From Polynucleobacter sp. (GTDB lineage Bacteria > Pseudomonadota > Gammaproteobacteria > Burkholderiales > Burkholderiaceae_D), in assembly GCA_021737945.1 (NCBI GenBank), contig JAIPCX010000001.1, positions 62,001-126,000 on the forward strand: a stretch of DNA of 64,000 nucleotides, read 5' to 3'. Below the pieces are notes generated by a model. It had not been told where the DNA came from. It saw only the letters and a list, made by a program, of their open reading frames with translations, and made no database searches. The position numbers and the translations under genes are program-made. Of the stretch, positions 56,885-64,000 are shown piece after piece (the first letter of the stretch is position 1; the number at the start of each line of letters is the position of its first letter).

Positions 56885-58309
56885 ATGACGCCAAACCTGC
56901 AGATCGAATACCGGCCGATCGATGCGCTGCTGCCTTACGCGCGCAATCCGCGCACGCATTCCCCAGCCCAGATCGCCAAGATCGCGGCCAGCATCGTGGA
57001 ATTTGGCTGGACGCAACCCATCCTGGTCGATGGGGACAACGGCATCATCGCCGGTCACGGTCGCTTGGCCGCTGCGCGCAAGCTGGAGTTGCCCGAGGTC
57101 CCGGTCATTGAACTGGGCCACCTCGCCCCGGCGCAAAAACGCGCCTACGTGATCGCCGACAACCGTCTGGCGCTGGATGCGGGTTGGGACGACGAGTTGC
57201 TGGCGCTCGAGATAGCGGAGCTGTCTGAGGCCGGTTACGACTTGCTGATGACAGGCTTTGACGATGACGAGTTGGCACAGATGCTGGCTGACTTGGGTGA
57301 TGCTGAAAGCAGCGAGTCTGGAGATGAGCCGGATGCCGATGAGGAAAGCGACGTTCCCGAACCACCCAAGCAGTCTATCTCCCGCCCGGGCGATGTCTGG
57401 CAGTTGGGCCCGCACCGCCTGATCTGCGGCGACGCGTCCGATCCATCCGTGATCACCACCCTGATGCAGGGCGAGCAGGCCAGCCTGTGTTTCACCTCGC
57501 CCCCTTACGGCAACCAGCGCGACTACACCTCTGGCGGCATTGCCGACTGGGATGGCCTGATGCGCGGCGTGTTCGCGCAAGTGCCCATGGCCGCCGATGG
57601 CCAGGTGCTGGTCAACCTCGGCCTGATCCACCGCGACAACGAGTTCATCCCGTATTGGGACGCATGGCTCGACTGGATGCGCAGCCAAGGCTGGCGACGG
57701 TTTGCCTGGTACGTGTGGGACCAGGGGCCAGGGATGCCCGGCGACTGGCAGGGGCGCCTGGCGCCCAGCTTCGAATTCATCTTCCACTTCAACCGCCAGA
57801 CACGCAAACCCAACAAGACGGTGCCCTGCAAGTTTGCCGGCCAGGAGACCCACCTGCGTGCCGACGGATCCTCGACCGCGATGCGCGGCAAGGATGGACA
57901 AGTCAACGGCTGGACCGCTGCCGGTCAACCGACCCAGGACCACCGCATCCCCGATTCGGTCATCCGGGTCATGCGCCACAAGGGAAAGATCGGCAAGGAC
58001 ATCGATCACCCGGCCGTCTTTCCGGTGACGCTGCCGGTGGAGGTCATTGAGGCGTACACCAATGAAGGCGAGATCGTGTTTGAGCCCTTTGGCGGCAGCG
58101 GCACCACGCTGATGGCCGCCCAGCGGACAGGGCGTATTGGCCGCGCGGTGGAGATCGCACCCGAGTACGTCGACGTGGCGCTGCTCCGTTTCCAACAGAA
58201 CTTCCCTGGCGTGCCGGTCACCCTGGCCGCCACCGGAGAACCCTTTGAGGTTGTTGCTCAACAACGCAAAGCCGAGCATCGACAAGAGAGCGAACATGCA
58301 ACTGTCTGA
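56885..58309 (+). CDS. ParB-like nuclease domain fused to DNA methyltransferase (first copy)
   Basis: 474 residues. The N-terminal ParB/Srx-like domain has LLPYARNPRTHSPAQIAKIAASIVEFGW and GIIAGHGRLAAARKL (about residues 14-64). The methyltransferase follows: motif IV TSPPYG (about 208-213) and motif I FEPFGGSGTTLMAA (about 399-412), in the permuted beta order. SPPY favours cytosine-N4 but adenine-N6 is possible. Such fusions are typical of phages and protect phage DNA. The start is odd (no ribosome-binding site after the terminator). It overlaps the endolysin start by 14 bases. Confidence 0.9.
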   Translation: MTPNLQIEYRPIDALLPYARNPRTHSPAQIAKIAASIVEFGWTQPILVDGDNGIIAGHGRLAAARKLELPEVPVIELGHLAPAQKRAYVIADNRLALDAGWDDELLALEIAELSEAGYDLLMTGFDDDELAQMLADLGDAESSESGDEPDADEESDVPEPPKQSISRPGDVWQLGPHRLICGDASDPSVITTLMQGEQASLCFTSPPYGNQRDYTSGGIADWDGLMRGVFAQVPMAADGQVLVNLGLIHRDNEFIPYWDAWLDWMRSQGWRRFAWYVWDQGPGMPGDWQGRLAPSFEFIFHFNRQTRKPNKTVPCKFAGQETHLRADGSSTAMRGKDGQVNGWTAAGQPTQDHRIPDSVIRVMRHKGKIGKDIDHPAVFPVTLPVEVIEAYTNEGEIVFEPFGGSGTTLMAAQRTGRIGRAVEIAPEYVDVALLRFQQNFPGVPVTLAATGEPFEVVAQQRKAEHRQESEHATV

Positions 58310-58745
58310 ACATTTCGAACTGGCCGAGTTTCTGGTCTCCGAGACTGCCGCTCGCCGTGGCATCAGCAACGAGCCCAACCCTGAGGTCATCGAGAACTTG
58401 CGTCGGCTGTGTCAATTGGTGCTGCAGCCGCTGCGCGCTCACCTCAAGCGCACGGTGGTGATCACCTCCGGCTACCGCTCGCCGGCATTGAACCGCGCGA
58501 TCGGCGGCAGTCCGACCAGCCACCACATGCAAGGGCGTGCGGTGGACCTCATCGTGCCAGGCATGACGCCGTTGCTCGTATGCCAGGCCGCCCACCAGTT
58601 GAAGCTGCCCTGCGTGCAGATCATTCACGAGTTTGGACGTTGGACCCATCTGGCAGTGGCGATCTCGAATGAGCGCACCCAGTTGCTCACGGCCAAGCTG
58701 GCGCAGGGCAAGACCATCTACGAAGCGGGGCTGGTCCATGTCTGA
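58296..58745 (+). CDS. Peptidase M15-type endolysin
   Basis: 149 residues from ATG 58296 (MQLSEHFELAEFLVSETAARRG). The zinc-peptidase M15A signatures are SGYRSPALNRAIGG (about 59-72), SHHMQGRAVDLIV (His and Asp ligands, about 75-87) and WTHLAV (about 114-119, third His). It has no signal peptide, as expected for an endolysin that needs a holin; a small membrane protein follows two genes later. It is placed between the two methyltransferase fusions, overlapping both. Confidence 0.87.
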   Translation: MQLSEHFELAEFLVSETAARRGISNEPNPEVIENLRRLCQLVLQPLRAHLKRTVVITSGYRSPALNRAIGGSPTSHHMQGRAVDLIVPGMTPLLVCQAAHQLKLPCVQIIHEFGRWTHLAVAISNERTQLLTAKLAQGKTIYEAGLVHV

Positions 58746-60030
58746 ACCTTGGCTCTCTACCCAAATCGAACGCTGGCCGACTGCCAAGCTCGTGCCCTAC
58801 GCCCGCAACGCCCGCACCCATTCCGAGGAGCAGGTGGCGCAGATTGCGGCATCCATCGTCGAGTTCGGCTTCACCAATCCGATCCTGGCGGGATCCGATG
58901 GCGTTATTGTCGCCGGTCACGGACGGCTGGCCGCTGCACAAAAGCTCGGTCTGGATACCGTGCCCGTGGTCGTGCTCGATCACCTGACGCCCACCCAGCG
59001 ACGTGCCCTCATCATTGCGGACAACCGCATTGCAGAAAACGCCGGTTGGGACGACGCCATGCTGCGCATCGAATTGCAGTCGCTGCAGGAAGACGGCTTC
59101 AACCTGGATATCACCGGATTTGACGCCGATGCCCTGGCCGAAATCATGGCGGGCGAAGAGACCACGGTCGATGGCCAGACGGACGACGATGCGGTGCCCG
59201 AGGTACCCGTCACTCCGATTTCCCGCCCAGGTGATGTTTGGGAGATGGGCAAGCACCGACTGGTGTGTGGCGATGCCACCGACCCTAGGAGCTACGAGCT
59301 GCTGATGGCCGACGCCCAAGCCAACATGGTGTTCACCGATCCACCGTACAACGTGGACTATGCCAATAGCGCGAAGGACAAGATGCGTGGCAAGGACCGT
59401 CCGATCCTGAACGACAACCTGGGCGATGGCTTCTACGATTTCTTGCTGGCGGCGTTGACCCCGATGCTGGAGCGTTGTGCAGGCGCCACCTACATCGCCA
59501 TGTCGTCCAGCGAACTCGACACGCTGCAGCAGGCCTTCCGTGCTGCCGGTGGTAAGTGGTCAACCTTCATTATCTGGGCCAAGAACACTTTCACGCTTGG
59601 ACGGGCCGACTACCAGCGCCAGTACGAGCCCATCCTGTATGGCTGGCCCGAAGGAGAGAACCGCCACTGGTGCGGTGACCGCGACCAGGGCGACGTGTGG
59701 AATATCAAGAAGCCGCAGAAAAACGACCTGCACCCGACCATGAAACCGGTGGAGCTGGTCGAGCGCGCGATCCGCAATTCCAGCCGACCGGGTGACATCG
59801 TGCTCGACCCGTTTGGCGGCTCCGGTACCACCCTCATCGCCGCTGAAAAAACCGGCCGCATCGGTTGGCTGATCGAACTCGACCCCAAGTACGTCGATGT
59901 GATCGTGCGCCGCTGGCAGGACTGGAGTGGGCACGAAGCCTACCGGGAAGCTGACGCAGTGAAGTTCAACGACTTGGCGGCTTTGGCAAGCATGCTGATT
60001 TCAGAGAACCCACAGGAGGCCGACGCATGA
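58738..60030 (+). CDS. ParB-like nuclease domain fused to DNA methyltransferase (second copy)
   Basis: 430 residues from ATG 58738. The N-terminal ParB-like domain is clearly homologous to that of the first copy (LVPYARNARTHSEEQVAQIAASIVEFGF, GVIVAGHGRLAAAQKL). Motif IV is FTDPPYNVDYANSA (about 198-211), pointing to an adenine-N6 or related enzyme, and motif I is LDPFGGSGTTLIAAEKTGRIG (about 354-374). The motif IV difference from the first copy suggests two different target specificities. It overlaps the endolysin by 8 and the next gene by 4 bases. Confidence 0.92.
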   Translation: MSEPWLSTQIERWPTAKLVPYARNARTHSEEQVAQIAASIVEFGFTNPILAGSDGVIVAGHGRLAAAQKLGLDTVPVVVLDHLTPTQRRALIIADNRIAENAGWDDAMLRIELQSLQEDGFNLDITGFDADALAEIMAGEETTVDGQTDDDAVPEVPVTPISRPGDVWEMGKHRLVCGDATDPRSYELLMADAQANMVFTDPPYNVDYANSAKDKMRGKDRPILNDNLGDGFYDFLLAALTPMLERCAGATYIAMSSSELDTLQQAFRAAGGKWSTFIIWAKNTFTLGRADYQRQYEPILYGWPEGENRHWCGDRDQGDVWNIKKPQKNDLHPTMKPVELVERAIRNSSRPGDIVLDPFGGSGTTLIAAEKTGRIGWLIELDPKYVDVIVRRWQDWSGHEAYREADAVKFNDLAALASMLISENPQEADA

Positions 60031-60275
60031 AGCAGTCGCGCCTGATGTCCCTGGTGGAATCGCTCGCCAATGTGCTGGTGGGTTACGGGGTGGCGGTGGC
60101 CACGCAGATGGTGGTGTTCCCGCTGTTCGGTCTGGCCGTGACCGTCTCAGACAACCTGCTGATTGGCTTGATTTTCACGGCCGTCTCGATCTTGCGCAGC
60201 TACGCGCTGCGCCGGGGCTTTGAGGCGCTCCGGGTGCGTCAGTCGGCCATTGACTCCTCGACGATCTCGCAGTGA
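60027..60275 (+). CDS. Small two-helix membrane protein (holin-like, DUF7220-type)
   Basis: 82 residues, ATG overlapping the previous stop. Two hydrophobic segments (LANVLVGYGVAVATQMVVFPLFGLAV and LLIGLIFTAVSILRSYAL) are followed by a basic tail, the shape of a class II holin. I recall such prophage proteins as DUF7220. The last 37 bases overlap the opposite-strand gene. A lysis role is inferred from the nearby endolysin. Confidence 0.7.
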   Translation: MKQSRLMSLVESLANVLVGYGVAVATQMVVFPLFGLAVTVSDNLLIGLIFTAVSILRSYALRRGFEALRVRQSAIDSSTISQ

Positions 60276-60613
60276 ATCACAAAGCCCGTCAGGTAGGGCA
60301 GTCCCTTGGGGATGCCGTACTGCTTGCTGGTCAGGCGTCCGATGGTCCAGCCCATCCAGCGTTGAGTAGCTGCGTGGATCGCATCAGGCAGGTCCGATCC
60401 GGCGTGCAGGCCGTTGAGCACGTCGTCGGCAAAGTGTCGGCCGTGGCGGCTGTCCAGGAAGGCGCGGACTGATTCGAGGGGCTGGTAAGTAGCGTCCGAG
60501 ATCGACGTCATCGCGATCGGCCAGGCGGCTTCGGCGTGCTCGCCGAGGGTCCCAAATAGGCCCCACGACTCATTTTGAGTTGCAGGAATTTTTGCTTGCT
60601 GGGTGGTGGTCAT
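60239..60613 (-). CDS. Phage protein (DUF7673-type)
   Basis: 124 residues from ATG 60613, with GGAG 6 bases upstream. A longer in-frame start at 60727 would include the repeated leader element and is rejected, though it overlaps the previous stop. The core GEHAEAAWPIAMTSISDATYQPLESVRAFLDSRHGRHFADDVLNGL resembles a phage family I recall as DUF7673. A short (CAGACA)-like microsatellite precedes it (60,625-60,650). It is the last gene of the minus-strand block and converges on the holin-like gene. Confidence 0.75.
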   Translation of the reverse strand: MTTTQQAKIPATQNESWGLFGTLGEHAEAAWPIAMTSISDATYQPLESVRAFLDSRHGRHFADDVLNGLHAGSDLPDAIHAATQRWMGWTIGRLTSKQYGIPKGLPYLTGFVIHCEIVEESMAD

Positions 60614-60652
60614 CGTCGGCTCCATGTCTGTGTCTGTGTCTGTTTCTGTGTT

Positions 60653-60699
60653 GGCGATGACTCCATTGACGCGCTGTAGGGCACAGAAGCCAAGGCTTT
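60653..60699 (-). repeat. Leader repeat, copy 1
   Basis: On the minus strand it contains AGCCTTGGCTTCTG, then CAGCGCGTCAATGGAGTC, shared with copies at 61010-61056 and 62671-62716. It lies 40 bases before the 60613 start. Translated in one frame it reads SLGFCALQRVNGVIA. Confidence 0.8.
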
Positions 60700-60723
60700 C
60701 CCGATCATTTATCGAGAGCGTGA

Positions 60724-60987
60724 TCATTTCGCGACGCTGGCCAGTTCGGCCTGTGCGTTGGCGATCAGGTCCAGACGCAGATTGGGCGTGATGTTGCAGG
60801 CCAGGGCGTTGAGCGCCCAGTTCATCACCTGTGATTTGTCGTGCGGCGTCTCGGCCGTGTCGAGTCGCTCGATGTAATGGTCCAACTCCCGCAGACTGCG
60901 CTCCAGGGTGGACCGGGCGGTGAGCAAGGCGTCTTTGGCCTTTTGCTCGGTCATCTGGCGCATCAGGGTGTCGAGGTCGAGGGTCAT
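60724..60987 (-). CDS. Small helical phage protein
   Basis: 87 residues, ATG at 60987 with AAGGAG 8 bases upstream. MTLDLDTLMRQMTEQKAKDALLTARSTLERSLRELDHYIERLDTAETPHDKSQVMNWALNALA is helical with coiled-coil character. Family unknown. It is preceded by leader repeat copy 2, 23 bases upstream. Confidence 0.7.
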   Translation of the reverse strand: MTLDLDTLMRQMTEQKAKDALLTARSTLERSLRELDHYIERLDTAETPHDKSQVMNWALNALACNITPNLRLDLIANAQAELASVAK

Positions 60988-61009
60988 GGTGGGGCTCCTT
61001 CAATCGTTG

Positions 61010-61056
61010 GGCGATGACCCCATTTACGCGCTGCTGCGATGCAAAGCCAAGGCTTT
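61010..61056 (-). repeat. Leader repeat, copy 2
   Basis: On the minus strand it contains AGCCTTGGCTTTGC and then CAGCGCGTAAATGGGGTC. The same frame as copy 1 reads SLGFASQQRVNGVIA. It lies just before the 60987 gene and just after the end of the 61092 gene. Confidence 0.8.
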
Positions 61057-61091
61057 GATGGAAGAAGATGAACAGCGTGGCGGCAGAGCCA

Positions 61092-61451
61092 CTAGCCCAG
61101 CCGGGCCGCGTAGCGGGCGTAGTCGCCGCCAGACGGGTCGACATAGAGGTACGGGCGTCCGGGTGCGTGAACTTCCACGCACAAACGTCCCTGGCCAACA
61201 TAACCACCCTTGCCGGCCAGCCAGTCGCGCGAGACCAGCAGGTTGGCGGCAAAGCCATCGAACTCCTCGGGCGTCATGGTCCGGGTCTCGGTGACGTAGA
61301 CGAGGTAGTCGCCGCTGGCGCTCATGTCCTTGAGGTTCTCGGGCTTGCGCGCAAAGGGCAGTCGGATCCCGAGTTGCTCGACTTGAATGTCCTGGCCCTC
61401 CCACTGGAGAGTCAGCGGGGTGCGTTCAATGGTGATGGACATGCTGGGCAT
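61092..61451 (-). CDS. Phage protein of unknown function
   Basis: 119 residues. MSITIERTPLTLQWEGQDIQVEQLGIRLPFARKPENLKDMSASGDYLVYVTETRTMTPEEFDGFAANLLVSRDWLAGKGGY looks strand-rich. There is no recognised domain. The start could be the ATG at 61451 or the one at 61442. It overlaps the upstream gene by 26 bases. Confidence 0.65.
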   Translation of the reverse strand: MPSMSITIERTPLTLQWEGQDIQVEQLGIRLPFARKPENLKDMSASGDYLVYVTETRTMTPEEFDGFAANLLVSRDWLAGKGGYVGQGRLCVEVHAPGRPYLYVDPSGGDYARYAARLG

Positions 61452-61785
61452 GACGGGCCTTTCTGGTTTGATTGGAGACTTGGTTGGTTGATTGGTACTT
61501 GGGGCTCACGGCCTTGGCCTGCAAGGCTTCGACGCCCGCCAGTGCGAGGGTCAGCACGGCGTTGTGAAACGCCGCTTCGGTCAAACATGGCGCGAGCCGC
61601 GCGTCTTCGAGCAGGCGGTCGATGCTTGGGGCCACCTTGGCCCGCATCGCGGCACACACCGCCTCCTGGCGCGCCGGGCTGACGGTTTTGATTTCGGGGC
61701 ACAGGCTGATCAGGGCGCGAAACGCCTGGTCGGCCAGGCGCCGCCCCAGCTCATCGATGCGCGCCAAGTTGGGGCGGGCGTTCAT
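61426..61785 (-). CDS. Phage protein of unknown function
   Basis: 119 residues, ATG 61785 overlapping the DUF3489 stop. MNARPNLARIDELGRRLADQAFRALISLCPEIKTVSPARQEAVCAAMRAKVAPSIDRLLEDARLAPCLTEAAFHNAVLTLALAG is helical; the C-terminus is His-rich. Family not recognised. It is co-transcribed with DUF3489. Confidence 0.65.
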   Translation of the reverse strand: MNARPNLARIDELGRRLADQAFRALISLCPEIKTVSPARQEAVCAAMRAKVAPSIDRLLEDARLAPCLTEAAFHNAVLTLALAGVEALQAKAVSPKYQSTNQVSNQTRKARHAQHVHHH

Positions 61786-62342
61786 GCGGCCTCCGATTCA
61801 GTGGCGGTGGCATTGACAGTGGGCTCGATGCGGTAAACGCGCTGACCACCGGCATCCTTGGCTGATGTGATGGTCAGCCCCAGGCGCTTCTTGAGCGTGC
61901 CGGCCAGGGTCCCGCGCACGGTGTGTTGCTGCCAGCCGGTGGCTTCCATGATCTGCGCGATGGTGGCGCCCTCGGGGCGTTGCAGCAGGCCAATGACCAG
62001 GGCCTGTTTGCTGTCGGCGCGGGTGCGAACCGGCTTGCCCTTGGCGGGCTGCTGCCAACTGGCCTCTGCACTGGCGACATCGGCCTCCAGTTCCGGATCG
62101 TCCAGCGTGATGGTCGGTGGCAAGGCGCCCGGTCGGGGCAGGCCCAGGGCGTTGTAGCCCTCGGCGGCCACCACCCAATCATCGCCGTCGGGCGTGATTA
62201 GGGCACGTTTGAACAAGCCTTCGAGCACCTTGGCACGGGCGCCGCCCTTGATGTGCTCGGGGAACCAGGCGATCTTGCCGCCGCTGTGTTGTACGGCGTG
62301 CTCCAGGATGGCCTGCTGGTTGGGGTTGAGTGCGGTGGTCAT
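61782..62342 (-). CDS. DUF3489 family phage protein
   Basis: 186 residues from ATG 62342. The C-terminal part is DUF3489: RADSKQALVIGLLQRPEGATIAQIMEATGWQQHTVRGTLAGTLKKRLGLTITSAKDAGGQRVYRIEP, a winged-helix that should bind DNA. The N-terminal part has LNPNQQAILEHAVQHSGGKIAWFPEHIKGGARAKVLEGLFKRALI, also helix-turn-helix-like. Role unknown; probably a regulator in prophages. The start follows the previous gene by 7 bases. Confidence 0.86.
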   Translation of the reverse strand: MTTALNPNQQAILEHAVQHSGGKIAWFPEHIKGGARAKVLEGLFKRALITPDGDDWVVAAEGYNALGLPRPGALPPTITLDDPELEADVASAEASWQQPAKGKPVRTRADSKQALVIGLLQRPEGATIAQIMEATGWQQHTVRGTLAGTLKKRLGLTITSAKDAGGQRVYRIEPTVNATATESEAA

Positions 62343-62349
62343 GGCGCCC

Positions 62350-62640
62350 TCACGCTTGCAGGGCGGCGGCGCTGCCGTTGCCACTGGTTTGATGTGCTGT
62401 GGTGACTTTGCGAACGCGGTGCACGGTCTGCTTCGGGCTTCTACCGGCCGCACGCAGTCCAGCATCAAACGCAGCCTGCAAGGCGCTTTTGACACCCCAG
62501 ACGCTCACGTCGTGGAAGTCCAGGCTGTCGCGGTGGCGGGTTTGCAGGGTTTCGATGAACAGGTGGTCCAGGGCAATCGATTCGAGCAAGAGCTCGATCT
62601 CGTCAGGGGAGAGTGCGGTGGGTTGCTTGGGTTTGGTCAT
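62350..62640 (-). CDS. Small phage protein (DUF6900-type)
   Basis: 96 residues from ATG 62640 with AAGGAG 7 bases upstream. ALSPDEIELLLESIALDHLFIETLQTRHRDSLDFHDVSVWGVKSALQAAFDAGLRAAG resembles a family I recall as DUF6900 in prophages and plasmids. It is the first gene of the minus-strand operon and is preceded by leader repeat copy 3 at 31 bases. Confidence 0.75.
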   Translation of the reverse strand: MTKPKQPTALSPDEIELLLESIALDHLFIETLQTRHRDSLDFHDVSVWGVKSALQAAFDAGLRAAGRSPKQTVHRVRKVTTAHQTSGNGSAAALQA

Positions 62641-62670
62641 GTGGGGCTCCTTGGTGGGTTGCTTGTCAAT

Positions 62671-62716
62671 CGACATCTGCATTCACGCGCTGTGCGCCCC
62701 AGAAGCCAAGCGCTTT
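62671..62716 (-). repeat. Leader repeat, copy 3
   Basis: On the minus strand it contains AGCGCTTGGCTTCTGGGG and then CAGCGCGTGAATGCAGATGTC. It is the most divergent copy. The frame reads ALGFWGAQRVNADVD between two stop codons without a start codon, so it is not an independent ORF. Confidence 0.75.
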
Positions 62717-62795
62717 TTAATCCCGGGTGATTCACTCGCCTTTGCCTGACCCATACCTCCAGGAGGCCACCCACTTGCACTGAAGTGATCTACAC

Positions 62796-63377
62796 ATGGG
62801 ACTGTCCATTCGCGCCTACGCGCGCTATCGAGGCGTGTCGCACGTGGCCGTCAAGAAGGCCATCGATACCGGGCGGATTAGCCAGTTGCCGGATGGCACT
62901 ATCGATCCGGTGGTGGCCGATGCCCAGTGGGCAGCCAACACCACACCGACCCGACGGTCGGTGGCAGATGTCGCCAGTGACAAACCGGCTCCGCAGGTTT
63001 CCGCAACTGGCCGCGAGACTCCGCAGGCTTCCGCAAAGGTTGTGCGTGACGCGCCAGAGCCACCCACCTCGGCGCTGTCGTCCGGCGGCACTTCGCTGCT
63101 CCAGGCCCGCACCGTCAACGAGGTAGTCAAGGCGCAGACCAACAAGGTGCGCCTGGCCCGACTGAAGGGTGAGCTGGTCGATCGGTCACAGGCTGTGGCC
63201 CATGTGTTCAAGCTGGCCCGTGCTGAGCGCGATGCCTGGCTCAACTGGCCGGCACGCATCTCGTCGCAGATGGCCGCTGGGCTGGGCGTTGATCCGCATG
63301 TCTTGCATGTGGCGCTGGACGCCGCCGTGCGCCAGCAACTTCAGGATCTGGGCGACTTGCAAGCCAAGGTAGATTGA
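62796..63377 (+). CDS. Terminase small subunit-like protein
   Basis: 193 residues. The N-terminal helix-turn-helix MGLSIRAYARYRGVSHVAVKKAIDTGRIS (about residues 1-29) is of the Nu1/terminase small type. A variable Pro/Ala-rich middle is followed by the C-terminal ARLKGELVDRSQAVAHVFKLARAERDAWLNWPARISSQMAAGLG, usual in phage DNA-packaging Nu1-like proteins. It is directly upstream of the large terminase, with 2 bases between them. It recognises the packaging site. Confidence 0.86.
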   Translation: MGLSIRAYARYRGVSHVAVKKAIDTGRISQLPDGTIDPVVADAQWAANTTPTRRSVADVASDKPAPQVSATGRETPQASAKVVRDAPEPPTSALSSGGTSLLQARTVNEVVKAQTNKVRLARLKGELVDRSQAVAHVFKLARAERDAWLNWPARISSQMAAGLGVDPHVLHVALDAAVRQQLQDLGDLQAKVD

Positions 63378-63379
63378 CC

Positions 63380-64000
63380 ATGGACGAGCTGTATTACGAA
63401 GGCTGGGACGCCATCGAGCGTGCCTGGCGCGAGGGTCTCACCCCCGATCCGCTGCTCACGGTGTCCGAATGGGCCGACAAGCACCGGGTGCTCTCCAGCA
63501 AGGCCGCCTCCGAACCGGGCCGCTGGCGCACCAGCCGCACGCCCTACCTGCGCGAGATCATGGACTGCTTGTCCCCGATGTCGCCGATCGAGCGTGTGGT
63601 GTTCATGAAAGGCGCGCAGGTGGGCGGCACCGAGCTCGGCCTGAACTGGGTAGGTTATGTGATCCATCACGCCCCGGGCCCGATGATGGCGGTGTGGCCC
63701 ACGGTGGAGATGGCCAAGCGGGCCTCCAAGCAGCGCATCGACGCGCTGATCGAGGAAAGCCCCGCCATCCAGGAGCGCATCGCTCCCGCGCGCAGCCGGG
63801 ATTCGGGCAACACGATTCTCGCCAAGGAATTCCATGGCGGCGTGCTGGTGATGACCGGTGCCAACAGCGCGGTGGGGCTGCGTTCCATGCCGGTGCGCTA
63901 CCTGTTTCTCGACGAGGTCGACGGCTACCCACTGGATGTGGAAGGCGAAGGTGATGCGATCTCGCTGGCCGAGGCGCGCACCCGCACCTTTGCCCGGCGC
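63380..64000 (+). CDS. Terminase large subunit (lambda gpA family), cut by window edge
   Basis: 207 residues visible. The ATPase Walker-A-like FMKGAQVGGTELGLNWVGY (about residues 75-93), PTVEMAKRASKQRIDALI and the Walker B RYLFLDEVDGYP (about 172-183) are typical of the gpA/GP2 terminase family (large subunits of lambda and Mu-like phages). Start ATG 63380. The rest is beyond the window, so the prophage head and tail genes lie further right. Confidence 0.93.
   Translation, partial: MDELYYEGWDAIERAWREGLTPDPLLTVSEWADKHRVLSSKAASEPGRWRTSRTPYLREIMDCLSPMSPIERVVFMKGAQVGGTELGLNWVGYVIHHAPGPMMAVWPTVEMAKRASKQRIDALIEESPAIQERIAPARSRDSGNTILAKEFHGGVLVMTGANSAVGLRSMPVRYLFLDEVDGYPLDVEGEGDAISLAEARTRTFARR

Larger units (their letters stand above)
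44265..64000 (+). mobile_element. Prophage with serine recombinase (right end outside the window)
   Basis: Defined by a continuous run of phage genes: recombinase module, recombination and replication genes, endolysin, methyltransferases, holin-like protein and terminase. Left boundary is placed at the DUF2924 module because the defence genes upstream face the other way. No att site was found. The defence cassette may belong to the same element or to an older island at ssrA. Confidence 0.85.

Noticed and set aside
56804-58390. 528-residue minus-strand open frame
   Set aside because: It lies entirely opposite the ParB-methyltransferase fusion, which has clear motifs. Long antisense frames are expected in GC-rich DNA.
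60614-61258. N-terminal extension of the 60239-60613 gene (long 339-residue frame)
   Set aside because: It runs through a different gene in another frame (60724-60987) and through two leader repeats; the ATG at 60613 has a good ribosome-binding site.
34412-64000. A second ssrA 3' end marking attR
   Set aside because: I found no copy of the terminal T-arm/acceptor sequence in the accessory region by reading. It may lie beyond the right edge.

Overview
The window joins a betaproteobacterial chromosome segment (1 to about 34,450) to a clearly more GC-rich accessory region (about 34,450 to the right edge). The host assignment rests on gene order and control signals: gyrA, pheA, hisC, tyrA, aroA, cmk, rpsA, ihfB, lapA and lapB lie together, with OmpA-family genes, ubiG and gph on the other side of gyrA, and groES-groEL carries both a CIRCE operator and a sigma-32-like promoter. 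The order maeB, thiL, pgpA, pncC, pyrF recalls Burkholderiales, perhaps Oxalobacteraceae-like, but the moderate GC content (judged by eye) is low for most of that order. No species is claimed.

Region 1 (1-34,034) is ordinary housekeeping DNA. It holds the start of a malic enzyme, thiL-pgpA-pncC, pyrF, an EamA exporter, dacB, an ornithine-cyclodeaminase-family gene, a pirin, groES-groEL, rbgA/ylqF, mltB, cysM, a ComEA-like protein, lapAB, ihfB, rpsA, the aromatic amino-acid block, gyrA, two OmpA-like proteins, ubiG and gph. One gene does not fit: an AT-richer orphan directly after groEL whose C-terminus looks like an ADP-ribosyltransferase.

Region 2 is the tmRNA gene ssrA (34,035-34,411) with its terminator. 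GC-rich foreign DNA starts within a few hundred bases of its 3' end, as expected for an island that used ssrA as attachment site. No tyrosine integrase and no second copy of the ssrA end were seen, so the other boundary is probably outside the window.

Region 3 (34,739-44,092, all minus strand) is a four-gene cassette: a LexA-type winged-helix regulator, a 262-residue protein of unknown family beginning Met-Gly, a 719-residue protein with a QueC-like PP-loop/zinc domain plus an unknown C-terminal half, and a 2,015-residue STAND NTPase with an N-terminal nuclease-like domain and a long helical-repeat region. A sigma-70 promoter precedes the regulator, and its spacer is filled by a perfect 9-bp inverted repeat, which suggests autorepression. 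I read this as a candidate anti-phage system combining deazapurine-type chemistry with an Avs/STAND-like sensor-effector. It is the most interesting part of the window.

Region 4 (44,265-64,000, mainly plus strand) is a prophage running off the right edge. In order it carries a DUF2924/serine-recombinase module, small DNA-binding proteins, a RecA-like (Sak4-type) ATPase, a candidate ssDNA-binding protein, a P63C protein, a Cas4-like nuclease, a sigma-region-4 protein, a P4/D5-type primase-helicase, a RuvC-like resolvase, a moron-like NYN-domain gene, two ParB-methyltransferase fusions flanking an M15 endolysin, a holin-like membrane protein, a minus-strand block of six small genes, and the two terminase subunits. 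Three copies of a roughly 45-bp element precede the transcription units of the minus-strand block. Structural genes would lie beyond the window.
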